A DNA stretch of 19,574 nucleotides from Campylobacterales bacterium (GTDB lineage Bacteria > Campylobacterota > Campylobacteria > Campylobacterales > QNZT01): contig JALWRO010000050.1 in assembly GCA_027080605.1 (NCBI GenBank), forward strand, positions 9,684 through 29,257, given 5' to 3'. A program made the translations under genes and the position numbers. Position 1 is the stretch's first letter, and each line of letters begins with the position of its first letter. The notes beneath the pieces are model-generated. The model saw nothing but the letters and a program-made list of their open reading frames with translations. It ran no database searches and had not been told where the DNA came from. Shown here piece after piece: positions 8,170-15,670 of this stretch.

Positions 8170-9453
8170 ATGAAACACAATATCCAACTGAGTGAAGTCA
8201 TGACTATCGACACACCGGAAAACCGCTGTGCACTGGCTTTCAGTATGCAACTGCAGCAACATCTCAAAGAGACGACCAAAACACTTTTTCTGACAGCCAA
8301 CAAACCTGACCTGGTACGTACAAATTTACAGCATGTCAAACGCTATCTTCCCAACTTCGATACCATTCATGATAAAACGACTTACCTGTTTCTCAAAGAG
8401 GAGTGGAGTGATATTTCCAATCGTTACGGCATCAAAACATTTACCAATGAACTCAATAGGATGACCGAAGATCCGGCATATGACTTTTACTACTTTCACA
8501 GAATCGACCTCTTCTTTGAAAACAATATCACTCCGGATGTCGAACAGGCGATTCTCCAGTTTATCGAAACCATTCGTTACCACCACAAAAAAATCCTCTT
8601 CTCTTACAATAGTCTCACCGCTTCCGGTCAGATATTTGAAACGCTCTTCAAAAACCGACGCGATCTCTCTTTCGATGTCGTCCTGAATGATGCCGGGGAG
8701 TGTGATTTGACCATGAAAACCCATAACCGGCTTTTACAAAAAGAGTTCGCTTCTGTCTGTCTGATCTCCAACCAGAGTGACATCCGATACCTTCACAGCA
8801 CTATTCTCAAAAATCAACCACATATCAAGCTCGACATTGTTACACTGGAAGATCTTGAAAAAGACCCCAAACGTATCAATGAAGAGACAGATCTCATTCT
8901 CTACAATGATTCCAGAAAATTTCTGACCAGAGAGATTGCTCAGATATTTAAAAAACTTGCGCCAAATGCACAAATCTTCTGGATCACAAACCGAAAATCA
9001 ATCCGAAAAAGTGATTTGAATGAATCCAAAGAGTACGGTATCGATATGTTGTTCCCCAAAATTTTCGATATCAAAGAGTATGTACACTATATCGAGCAAG
9101 TGATCCAACAGGCATTTTATACAACAAAACTGCGTACACTCTCTTATCTGGAAAAGACACCAAATGTGACACTTGATGTTTTTAAAAAACGACTTCATGA
9201 ACTTGAAAACAAACAGATTTTACACTCCATTGTCACGGTAAACCTTTCCGACATACAACACGATAACCTTGCGGCTTTTATCAGAAAAGAGGATTTTGTC
9301 ACTGTCGACAAAGCAAACAACCTCGCTTTTTTCGCACTGATCAACCTCCTTCCCGAAAACGCGAGACAAATCATTGCAGATCGTACCAATATCCATAAAA
9401 AATCGATTCATATACAACAAAACAGAGAAGTCACAGAACTGCCGGGAAGCTGA
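8170..9453 (+). CDS. BcsE-like three-domain protein: degenerate RecA-like, degenerate receiver, degenerate GGDEF with I-site
   Basis: A 427-aa cytosolic protein with no signal peptide or membrane helix. Residues about 10-185 look like a RecA-like fold without a P-loop (hydrophobic strands at TLFLTA, DFYYFH, KILFSY). Residues 193-315 look like a receiver domain. The beta-1 acidic pair is replaced (VCLISN), Asn246 stands at the phospho-acceptor position of DLILYN, but the beta-5 Lys (FPK, K297) remains. Residues about 325-405 look like a shortened GGDEF domain. RKED (372-375) occupies the RxxD inhibitory c-di-GMP-binding site, and KANNL (381-385) falls exactly where GGDEF should be. A degenerate ATPase–REC–GGDEF order is that of BcsE, the c-di-GMP-binding partner of cellulose synthases; PelD binds c-di-GMP in a similar way. 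I infer a non-catalytic c-di-GMP receptor that controls the adjacent GT2. AGGAG lies 10 bases before the ATG. Confidence 0.7.
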   Translation: MKHNIQLSEVMTIDTPENRCALAFSMQLQQHLKETTKTLFLTANKPDLVRTNLQHVKRYLPNFDTIHDKTTYLFLKEEWSDISNRYGIKTFTNELNRMTEDPAYDFYYFHRIDLFFENNITPDVEQAILQFIETIRYHHKKILFSYNSLTASGQIFETLFKNRRDLSFDVVLNDAGECDLTMKTHNRLLQKEFASVCLISNQSDIRYLHSTILKNQPHIKLDIVTLEDLEKDPKRINEETDLILYNDSRKFLTREIAQIFKKLAPNAQIFWITNRKSIRKSDLNESKEYGIDMLFPKIFDIKEYVHYIEQVIQQAFYTTKLRTLSYLEKTPNVTLDVFKKRLHELENKQILHSIVTVNLSDIQHDNLAAFIRKEDFVTVDKANNLAFFALINLLPENARQIIADRTNIHKKSIHIQQNREVTELPGS

Positions 9454-9456
9454 CCA

Positions 9457-10758
9457 ATGACCAAAATTCTCGCTCTGTTTATCATATTGCTCGCTTTGTC
9501 CATATTGAGTGTCTATCAACTCAACCATTTGCCGGTCAATCAAAATATCTATGTCCGTCTGGGTGTCATTTTTATTCTCATCTTTTCTTTAATCGTAGTG
9601 GCAAGATATTTCCTGTTGCTGCTTTTTTCTCTGCTCAATCTCTATAAAAATGTTAAAAAAGAGCCGGTTATTTTGGCAGATACGGCAAAGCCGATGGTAT
9701 CCGTACTTGTCCCCTGTTACAATGAAGAAAAAGTCCTCAAAGCATCCCTTGAAAGTCTTATCAACCAAACCTATCCGAAATATGAAATCATCGTTATCGA
9801 TGACGGCAGTAGTGACGATACCTTTTTGCTGGCAAAAAACATGGAATTTGACAACGGCAATGTCTCCCTCAGAGCTTTTACCAAACAAAATGCAGGCAAA
9901 GCACATGCCCTGAACTTCGGTATCGAAAAAGCACGCGGCGAACTCTTTCTGGCAGTCGATGCAGACTCGAAACTCTCAGAAGATGCTATCGAACTGATGG
10001 CAGACTATTTTCAGGATCCGAAAATCGGCGCGGTTGCCGGCTCTGTCTACGTCACGAATACCGATAATCTCTGGACAAAACTCCAGGCGCTGGAGTACGT
10101 CCAGGGTCTCAATCTGGTACGAAACGGACAGGCGCTCTTCAAACTGGTCAACATCATTCCCGGTCCCATCGGTATGTTTCGTAAAGATGCAGTAAAGTCA
10201 ATCGGTAAATATACCGATGATACCTACGCGGAAGATTGCGACCTGACCCTGCGTCTGATCGAAAAAGGCTACAAAATCGATTATGAAATCGATGCGATCT
10301 CCTATACAGAAGCGCCGGAAAGTCTGCTCGATCTTTTAAAACAGCGCTACCGCTGGACCAGAGGTATTTTGCAGTCTATCCTGAAACACAAAAAAAAGCT
10401 GTTTTCATTTCACAGCAACTTTGCCATGAGTATGGTTTTGTGGTATATGCTGTTTGAAGCGATATTCTGGCCGATTGCTTCGATTTTTGCCAATATATTC
10501 ATTATTTACATGAGTCTGGCTTCAGGTTTTGGAGAAATGCTCATCTATTGGTGGATCATCTTTACCATTTTGGATGTTTCAGCCAGCATTTATTGTGTCA
10601 GTGTTACAAAAGAGCGAATGCAGCTGGTGCTGTACAGTATTTACTACCGCATCTTTTTTATCAATATTATCAATATCGCCAAAGTTCTGGCAACATTTGA
10701 AGAGTTTTTCGGAATCGAAATGAACTGGGGAAAACTGGAAAGAAAAGGAAAAATATAA
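9457..10758 (+). CDS. Processive family 2 glycosyltransferase (PgaC/NodC/hyaluronan-synthase type)
   Basis: A 433-aa inner-membrane polysaccharide synthase. Two N-terminal membrane helices (about 3-20 and 34-60) precede a cytosolic GT-A domain (about 80-310), and three to four C-terminal helices follow (about 325-410). The processive GT2 motifs are all visible: VPCYNEE (85-91), DDGSSD (115-120), DAD (168-170), AED (258-260, with D260 the likely base) and QRYRW (296-300). Length and topology match PgaC (about 440 aa) rather than BcsA, and there is no PilZ domain, so any c-di-GMP control must come through a partner. The polymer is probably beta-linked; the sugar cannot be read from sequence, but the downstream deacetylase favours an N-acetylhexosamine. 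It starts 3 bases after the BcsE-like gene. Confidence 0.93.
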   Translation: MTKILALFIILLALSILSVYQLNHLPVNQNIYVRLGVIFILIFSLIVVARYFLLLLFSLLNLYKNVKKEPVILADTAKPMVSVLVPCYNEEKVLKASLESLINQTYPKYEIIVIDDGSSDDTFLLAKNMEFDNGNVSLRAFTKQNAGKAHALNFGIEKARGELFLAVDADSKLSEDAIELMADYFQDPKIGAVAGSVYVTNTDNLWTKLQALEYVQGLNLVRNGQALFKLVNIIPGPIGMFRKDAVKSIGKYTDDTYAEDCDLTLRLIEKGYKIDYEIDAISYTEAPESLLDLLKQRYRWTRGILQSILKHKKKLFSFHSNFAMSMVLWYMLFEAIFWPIASIFANIFIIYMSLASGFGEMLIYWWIIFTILDVSASIYCVSVTKERMQLVLYSIYYRIFFINIINIAKVLATFEEFFGIEMNWGKLERKGKI

Positions 10759-10760
10759 CT

Positions 10761-10973
10761 ATGGAAATGAATTTTCTGACAATTATGGCATATCTGATCG
10801 TCGTTATTACGCTGATTACCATGATCTTCGGTATCATCGCATACAGTGTCTATAAAATGAGAGAAGCCAAACGGGCAAAAATAAAAAATACCGCAAACAC
10901 TGCCTCGCAACCTGCACTCTCTGCACCACAGGAACAATACCTTTTCTTTGAACAAAAGGAGCTTGTCGTATGA
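10761..10973 (+). CDS. Small single-helix membrane protein, possible GT2 partner (PgaD analogue)
   Basis: A 70-aa protein with one long membrane helix (about residues 6-28), then a basic stretch (KMREAKRAKIK, 32-42) and a polar tail (about 43-70) that should lie in the cytosol by the positive-inside rule. I do not recognise a family. The gene sits 2 bases after the GT2 and overlaps the deacetylase by four bases (ATGA). It takes the position of pgaD, whose small membrane product binds PgaC and helps c-di-GMP activation; PgaD has two helices, so this is at best an analogue. AAAGGAAA precedes the start by about 10 bases. Conserved spacing and overlaps make it likely to be a real gene. Confidence 0.7.
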   Translation: MEMNFLTIMAYLIVVITLITMIFGIIAYSVYKMREAKRAKIKNTANTASQPALSAPQEQYLFFEQKELVV

Positions 10974-12856
10974 GTACACCGCAAATGATGCTTATCAAAC
11001 CCAGGGATCGCTACGGCGCAAGTCTGATCTTTTCCATTCTGGGACTCTTCGCGCTGATGATGTATATTCTGTTCAAACTGCAAAGCAGTGAACCGGCACC
11101 TTCACACAAAAACAGTTTTATCGTACCACCTGTTACACACAAACCCATTTACCTGATGACATCCAAACCCTCGGCACTGCTCTATGCCAAAAGCGGTCAC
11201 TCGCTGGAAGAGTATACCGCAAAAATCAAGCAGTTCGCAAAGTTAATTCACACGCTGGGATACACAACAAAAATGATTCCCTCCTCTGAACTCTCTTCAT
11301 TACCGAACGATGCCATACTCTTCATCGTCGACACCCCGGCGATGACACAAAAGACCAAAAACGCTGTCAAATCTTTTGTCCAAAACGGAGGAAACCTCTT
11401 TTTTAACTTCACCGCCGGATACAGCGATGAAAACGGCAAATATCTTGGAAGCACATTTGTACATGCACTCACCGGTCTTTCTCTGAACAAAAGACTCGGT
11501 TTTGTAACTTTTAAAGATGAAAAAGGCAACGGTTCACTTTTTGTCACCCCCAAACTACTCTCTCCTCTTTCACTCTATTTACCGGAAGGAAAAAATCTTT
11601 TTGTGGTGCTGTATGACAAAGTACCGCTGTATGATACACCCGCCACCCTCCAGCCGGATATAATGGCAACCTCCTTCTCTCAGGCAACACCACCCGTCGG
11701 TATAGATGCGGCAAAAAGTATCAGGCAGCAGGAAGCCGGCATGGCGTGGCACGGTTATTACGGCAAAGGGAAGTGGGTCTATACGGCTATACCTTCATAC
11801 TCATTTACCGACAACCGGGAGCAAGAAGATGATTTTAAAAAACTCCTAAGCGGTATCATCGCCTATCTCGCAAAACCGGTCAGCGCAAAAATTTACCCGT
11901 TTATCGACAACAAAGGTGCTATCTTTATTTCCGAAGATACCGAATACAAATTTACCAACTTCGAGCGTTTTGCAGATCTGGCAAAAGAGTATCGTTTCCC
12001 TGTTACCGCGTTTATTGTCGCAAATCTTGCACAGAAACCGGAGCACAAAGCGATGATGCAGCGTATCGCCCAAAATCCGTATGTCGAGTTTGCATCGCAC
12101 AGTACATCACACAAACAGATTGTTGGCAAAAGCGAAGCATACATCATTAACGAAACCGCAGGATCGAAAAAAATCCTGGACAAGTTTGCAAGCAGTCCGA
12201 TCCAGGGATTCAGACCACCGAGGGAAGAGCTAAATGACCTGATGAGAAAGCATCTGGCACAAAGCGGATTTACCTATATTCTCGGAGCGACAGAGGAACA
12301 TCTTTACCCGGAATTTGACAAAAAAGAGCCGAATCTGCTCATTATTCCGCGTCACGGAACCGATGACTTCAGTTATCTGGTCAATCTCGACTGGGATCAG
12401 GATCAGATTGTCCGTCAAATGATCCGCGAAGCAAACTTCGTAACTGCACTTAACGGTATTTATACCCTCAGTATCCATACGCACCTGTTCGCATACAGCA
12501 CCAACATCAACATTATGAAAAAGTTTTTCCACTATCTGAGCCAGCATCCGGAGTTTAAAATCATCGGCGGCAAAGCGCTGTACCAAAAAGTACGCCTTGC
12601 CAAACATCTCAGCCAAAAACTGGAGCAAAAAGGTAAACAATACATTATGACCGTTACCAATGACAATGATACCGCCGTCAATGACCTCTATATACAGCTT
12701 TTTAAAAATCCAAAAGCAAAAATTACCAGTGGAAGTGTCAACAACAAAAATATTACGGTTAAAATAAACAACAGCCAAAGCAACGTCTTTTTAAATACTG
12801 TTCCGGCAAAATCCACTGTAAAAATCTACTTTACACTAGAGAATATGAAGGGATAG
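10970..12856 (+). CDS. Membrane-anchored polysaccharide deacetylase (NodB/CE4) with N-terminal GATase-like domain
   Basis: A 628-aa protein predicted to be anchored by one helix (about 16-36), with the remainder in the periplasm. Residues about 60-300 look like a Rossmann-type, class-I glutamine-amidotransferase-like domain (AILFIVD, VQNGGNLFFNF, GKGKWVYTAIP) without an obvious catalytic Cys. Residues about 312-540 form a CE4 domain. It has the metal-binding HSTSH (H377, H381), RPP (415-417), LDWDQD (473-478) and the late His motif SIHTH (H503/H505). The first motif reads SED (321-323), so the usual catalytic-base Asp is Glu while the metal Asp is kept. A C-terminal beta-sandwich (about 556-626) follows. 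The Rossmann–CE4–sandwich order resembles the C-terminal two-thirds of PelA. The likely role is N-deacetylation of the polymer during export. Confidence 0.85.
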   Translation: MSTPQMMLIKPRDRYGASLIFSILGLFALMMYILFKLQSSEPAPSHKNSFIVPPVTHKPIYLMTSKPSALLYAKSGHSLEEYTAKIKQFAKLIHTLGYTTKMIPSSELSSLPNDAILFIVDTPAMTQKTKNAVKSFVQNGGNLFFNFTAGYSDENGKYLGSTFVHALTGLSLNKRLGFVTFKDEKGNGSLFVTPKLLSPLSLYLPEGKNLFVVLYDKVPLYDTPATLQPDIMATSFSQATPPVGIDAAKSIRQQEAGMAWHGYYGKGKWVYTAIPSYSFTDNREQEDDFKKLLSGIIAYLAKPVSAKIYPFIDNKGAIFISEDTEYKFTNFERFADLAKEYRFPVTAFIVANLAQKPEHKAMMQRIAQNPYVEFASHSTSHKQIVGKSEAYIINETAGSKKILDKFASSPIQGFRPPREELNDLMRKHLAQSGFTYILGATEEHLYPEFDKKEPNLLIIPRHGTDDFSYLVNLDWDQDQIVRQMIREANFVTALNGIYTLSIHTHLFAYSTNINIMKKFFHYLSQHPEFKIIGGKALYQKVRLAKHLSQKLEQKGKQYIMTVTNDNDTAVNDLYIQLFKNPKAKITSGSVNNKNITVKINNSQSNVFLNTVPAKSTVKIYFTLENMKG

Positions 12857-12858
12857 CG

Positions 12859-14064
12859 ATGTATTTTCCGCTTCTCTTCATGTTCCTCTTTACCCCGCTT
12901 TTTGCAGGAAATTCCATGACACCGACACACCCTTTTCCCACACATATTCACTACAAAAATGCTATCTCCCCCTCCATTTACAGCCAAAAAGAGCTTGACC
13001 AATACACACTGAACTTTTACCGTCTCTGGAAAGCAACTTATCTGGTTAATGAGGGAGATTTTTACCGCATCTCCACCGACAAAAAAGAGAAATCCAGAAC
13101 GGTTTCCGAAGGACAGGGATACGGCATGCTCATCACCGCCTTTTTTGCCGGTGCAGATCTTCAGGCACAGAAAATTTTCGACGGACTTTTTCGTTTTACC
13201 AAAGCACACCCGAGCGCTATTTGCCATACGCTCATGACGTGGCAAGTTCCGGAGAAAAAAGGGGAATCAGACAGTGCATTTGACGGAGATGCAGACATCG
13301 CTTACGCGCTGCTGCTGGCCGATAAACAATGGGGAAGCAACGGAAAAATCAACTACAAAAAAGAGGCTTTCAAGATACTGGACGCCATACTCAACTATAC
13401 CGTCGGCAAAAAGAGTTACCTGCCGCTGCTGGGAGACTGGGTTGACCAAAATGGAAAAAAATATAACCAGTACACTACGAGAACATCGGACTTCATGATC
13501 AGCCATTTTCGTACGTTTGCCAGGATACACAAAGACAAACGCTGGTCAAAAGTCATCGCAGCGACACAAACAGCACTGCAACAGATACAAGACCTTCCGG
13601 ACAATAAATCATCACTTGTCTCCGATTTTATCTTTTACGATACAAAAACCAAACATTTCAAACCGACAACCCGGCACTTTCTGGAAGAGGAAGATGACAG
13701 TTATTACTACAACGCCTGCCGTGTTCCCTGGAGAGTGGGTACAGACGCCTTGTTAAACAACGACCCCGTATCCCGGCGTATCACACAAAAAATGTTCTAC
13801 TGGGTATGGCTCAGCAGCGGGAAAAAACCGGAATATATCAAGTCCGGCTATCATCTCGACGGTAAACCTATCGGCAATTACCCTTCTACCGCATTTATTG
13901 CACCGTTTGGTGTCGCCGCCAAAAACAACTCCCACATGCAGCTTTTTCTGGATGTGCTCTACGACTATATCAAAGCGCGTCATGACAACTATTACGAAGA
14001 CAGTATCAACCTGCTCTGTCAGCTTGTTATTACCAACAATTACTGGGATCCTGCACAGAATTAA
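12859..14064 (+). CDS. Secreted glycoside hydrolase family 8 glycanase
   Basis: A 401-aa protein with a signal peptide (about 1-16, ending LFA) and an (alpha/alpha)6-barrel GH8 domain. SEGQGYGM (83-90) carries the acid E84. AFDGDADIAYALLLADKQW (140-158) matches the GH8 signature except for Phe at the second position. RTSDFM (208-213) and YNACRVPWR (284-292) are also family motifs. In cellulase-type GH8 the base Asp lies where Asn285 is here; the acidic run EEEDD (276-280) just before could supply a base, as reported for GH8 chitosanases. A beta-1,4-glucosaminan- or chitosan-like substrate is therefore more likely than cellulose (inference). GH8 genes accompany cellulose and other synthase operons, where they trim the product. 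It is the last gene of the operon; its stop overlaps the opposing gene's stop. Confidence 0.9.
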   Translation: MYFPLLFMFLFTPLFAGNSMTPTHPFPTHIHYKNAISPSIYSQKELDQYTLNFYRLWKATYLVNEGDFYRISTDKKEKSRTVSEGQGYGMLITAFFAGADLQAQKIFDGLFRFTKAHPSAICHTLMTWQVPEKKGESDSAFDGDADIAYALLLADKQWGSNGKINYKKEAFKILDAILNYTVGKKSYLPLLGDWVDQNGKKYNQYTTRTSDFMISHFRTFARIHKDKRWSKVIAATQTALQQIQDLPDNKSSLVSDFIFYDTKTKHFKPTTRHFLEEEDDSYYYNACRVPWRVGTDALLNNDPVSRRITQKMFYWVWLSSGKKPEYIKSGYHLDGKPIGNYPSTAFIAPFGVAAKNNSHMQLFLDVLYDYIKARHDNYYEDSINLLCQLVITNNYWDPAQN

Positions 14065-15191
14065 AACGGCATAATGGAGAGGTGAAACGCCCTCTCTACA
14101 GCCCACAATATCGCAATAACAGCCGTCAGTGCAGAAAAACCGTATAAGATGAATCTTTTGTAAAAAGTTGTCTTTTCCAAAACATATAAAAACGGTAATA
14201 CCGCCGCCACAATCGCCAATTGACCGATTTCCACGCCGAGATTGAAACCAAAAAGCATTGCCAGAAAATCATTGCTGTTTTTGATAATGAGATCATGCAG
14301 AACATTGGCAAATCCGAAACCGTGAATCAAACCGAACATAAACGCCATAATCCACGCATGCCGGGTAACCATCGGATAGAGATTGTTCACCGCCGTAAAA
14401 AGCACGGAAAGGGCAATTGCCACCTCTACAAATGTCGGATCCAGATGCACCACATCCCCCACACTTAGTCCCAGTGTAATCGAATGTGCCACACTGAACC
14501 CCGTCACCACTTTCAGCACTTCGATCAAGACATCTTTGAAACGACGTCGGGGAAGCGGTCTGCCGTCACGATAGTAATAGACAGAAGGAATCAGCAACAT
14601 CATCAAAAAGAGAATATGGTCATACCCCATCCAAATATGCCAGATTCCCTCCACCAGAAAGTTCTTGAAAGCACTCCAGAGTGATGCTTTTTGTTGCATC
14701 TTCAGCACAACTTCCACTTTTCTGCCGCTCAATATCACAGGCTTCGATCTGTTGTCATCTTTAATCTTTACAAATGCTTTTTGGTCTTTATCCACATCGA
14801 AAAAAAGATTATATTTAAGATCGATCGCTTCATGAGGAAGTGCACAGGAGAGTGTGAGATAGAGTTTGATATAGGATTGATGCACCCGCCGGTAGATTTC
14901 AAAACCGGTAATCTTTTTGCCACACATTTTACCGTCAACACGAATCTGGACATGAGAAAGAACAAACTTCTCAATTTCCTTTTTATGCGCCCGAATCTCT
15001 TTCCATGAAACAATACCGTTGGTATTGTCATCCAGTCTCATGAACTTTTCAAGATTATCCGACTCAAAATCCACCACTGCTTTAGGTGCTGAACCGTTCA
15101 GATCAAAAGTAATAAAATTTTCTTTGAGCAAGTCTGCATGCAAAAAACTTATCAAAACAAAGATTATTGAAAATAATATTTTAATTATCAT
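14061..15191 (-). CDS. HupE/UreJ-family membrane protein with EF-hand-like loop
   Basis: A 376-aa protein with a signal peptide (about 1-19, MIIKILF…FLHA), a soluble extracytoplasmic domain (about 20-180), and a C-terminal block of about six membrane helices. That block carries the HupE/UreJ_2 motifs WMGYDHILFL, FSVAHSITLGLS and GLIHGFGFA. The conserved His/Asp in these helices suggest metal handling; other HupE/UreJ proteins are linked to Ni or Co uptake, but the role here is unproven. Residues 54-65 form a textbook EF-hand loop (D-x-N-x-N-G-x-V-x-x-x-E), which suggests Ca binding. The ATG at 15191 is chosen because it starts the signal peptide and lies just downstream of a good promoter match; the longest open frame would start at 15251, upstream of that promoter. 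It is convergent with the GH8 gene. Confidence 0.8.
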   Translation of the reverse strand: MIIKILFSIIFVLISFLHADLLKENFITFDLNGSAPKAVVDFESDNLEKFMRLDDNTNGIVSWKEIRAHKKEIEKFVLSHVQIRVDGKMCGKKITGFEIYRRVHQSYIKLYLTLSCALPHEAIDLKYNLFFDVDKDQKAFVKIKDDNRSKPVILSGRKVEVVLKMQQKASLWSAFKNFLVEGIWHIWMGYDHILFLMMLLIPSVYYYRDGRPLPRRRFKDVLIEVLKVVTGFSVAHSITLGLSVGDVVHLDPTFVEVAIALSVLFTAVNNLYPMVTRHAWIMAFMFGLIHGFGFANVLHDLIIKNSNDFLAMLFGFNLGVEIGQLAIVAAVLPFLYVLEKTTFYKRFILYGFSALTAVIAILWAVERAFHLSIMPF

Positions 15192-15222
15192 AGTTAATAT
15201 TAACATAACTTTTATAAAATTT

Positions 15223-15251
15223 ATGTTACTTTGCACAAAACTGTTTATCAA
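15223..15251 (-). promoter_or_regulatory. Candidate promoter of the HupE/UreJ-like gene
   Basis: On the minus strand, TTGATA (15251-15246), a 17-base spacer and TAACAT (15228-15223) lie about 30 bases before the preferred ATG at 15191. If correct, a start at 15251 is excluded because it would lie upstream of the transcript. No strong Shine-Dalgarno is visible before 15191 or 15206. Confidence 0.4.
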
Positions 15252-15308
15252 ACCTTACGACACATTTAAAGAAATTCTAAACAACTTTTCGATATCATAC
15301 GCAGCTTC

Positions 15309-15576
15309 ATCACCGTGCCGGCAAATATTCTGAAGTTTTGAGAGTACGGGAAGGAGTGAGATATACGTTAGAAAATCTGCAGGACTAACTGGTTAATTCA
15401 AAGATTTTCTGGCGTATAGATTGCTTCTTCCCGTGCTCCCCAAAGGGTGCAGTGATTTTGTCCATACTCTGCGTTAGATTTTTTCGAATTCGCTACGGCG
15501 AGTCCTTCAAAAATCTGCCTTGATTATGAACAAAATCACTGCATCAAAATTTCAGAATATTTGCCGGTACGGTGAT
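15309..15576 (+). repeat. 268-bp nested palindrome, T-shaped fold; candidate structured RNA or mobile palindrome
   Basis: The outer stem pairs 15309-15341 with 15544-15576 (33 bp, 31 identical; both differences are G·U on the plus strand). It directly abuts two internal hairpins. The first pairs 15342-15353 with 15427-15438, then 15354-15359 with 15421-15426, crosses tandem G·A mismatches, and continues 15362-15378 with 15402-15418. The second pairs 15448-15461 with 15530-15543 (14 bp, perfect), then 15476-15483 with 15509-15516, and ends in 15488-15493/15498-15503, closed by the loop cTACGg. The 9-base linker is CCCAAAGGG. There is no coding potential. The interval 15252-15670 otherwise holds only the rpsB leader, and I see no confident rpsB promoter in it. 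Confidence 0.85.
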
Positions 15577-15606
15577 CAATTCACACACATCAGTCCTTGA
15601 ACGGTT

Positions 15607-15620
15607 GCAACTACGGTTGT
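15607..15620 (+). promoter_or_regulatory. Small cUACGg hairpin in the rpsB leader
   Basis: GCAAC pairs with GTTGT around a TACG loop closed by C-G, a UNCG-type tetraloop, about 50 bases before the rpsB ATG. It could be part of the S2-binding leader, since S2 represses its own operon in E. coli, but no homology to the known E. coli site was tested. Short, so it could be chance. Confidence 0.35.
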
Positions 15621-15670
15621 TAAGGGGTGTGGAGGCAAAACCAAAAAACATTAACACAAGGAGCATTGTC

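Noticed and set aside
14076..14097. Terminator for the GH8 gene or the HupE-like gene
   Set aside because: GGAGAGG/CCTCTCT can pair, but it lies within the coding end of the HupE-like gene and has no T-run on either strand.
15019..15333. Plus-strand open frame of 104 aa before rpsB
   Set aside because: It reads through the antisense of the HupE-like signal peptide and into the palindrome; no coding features.
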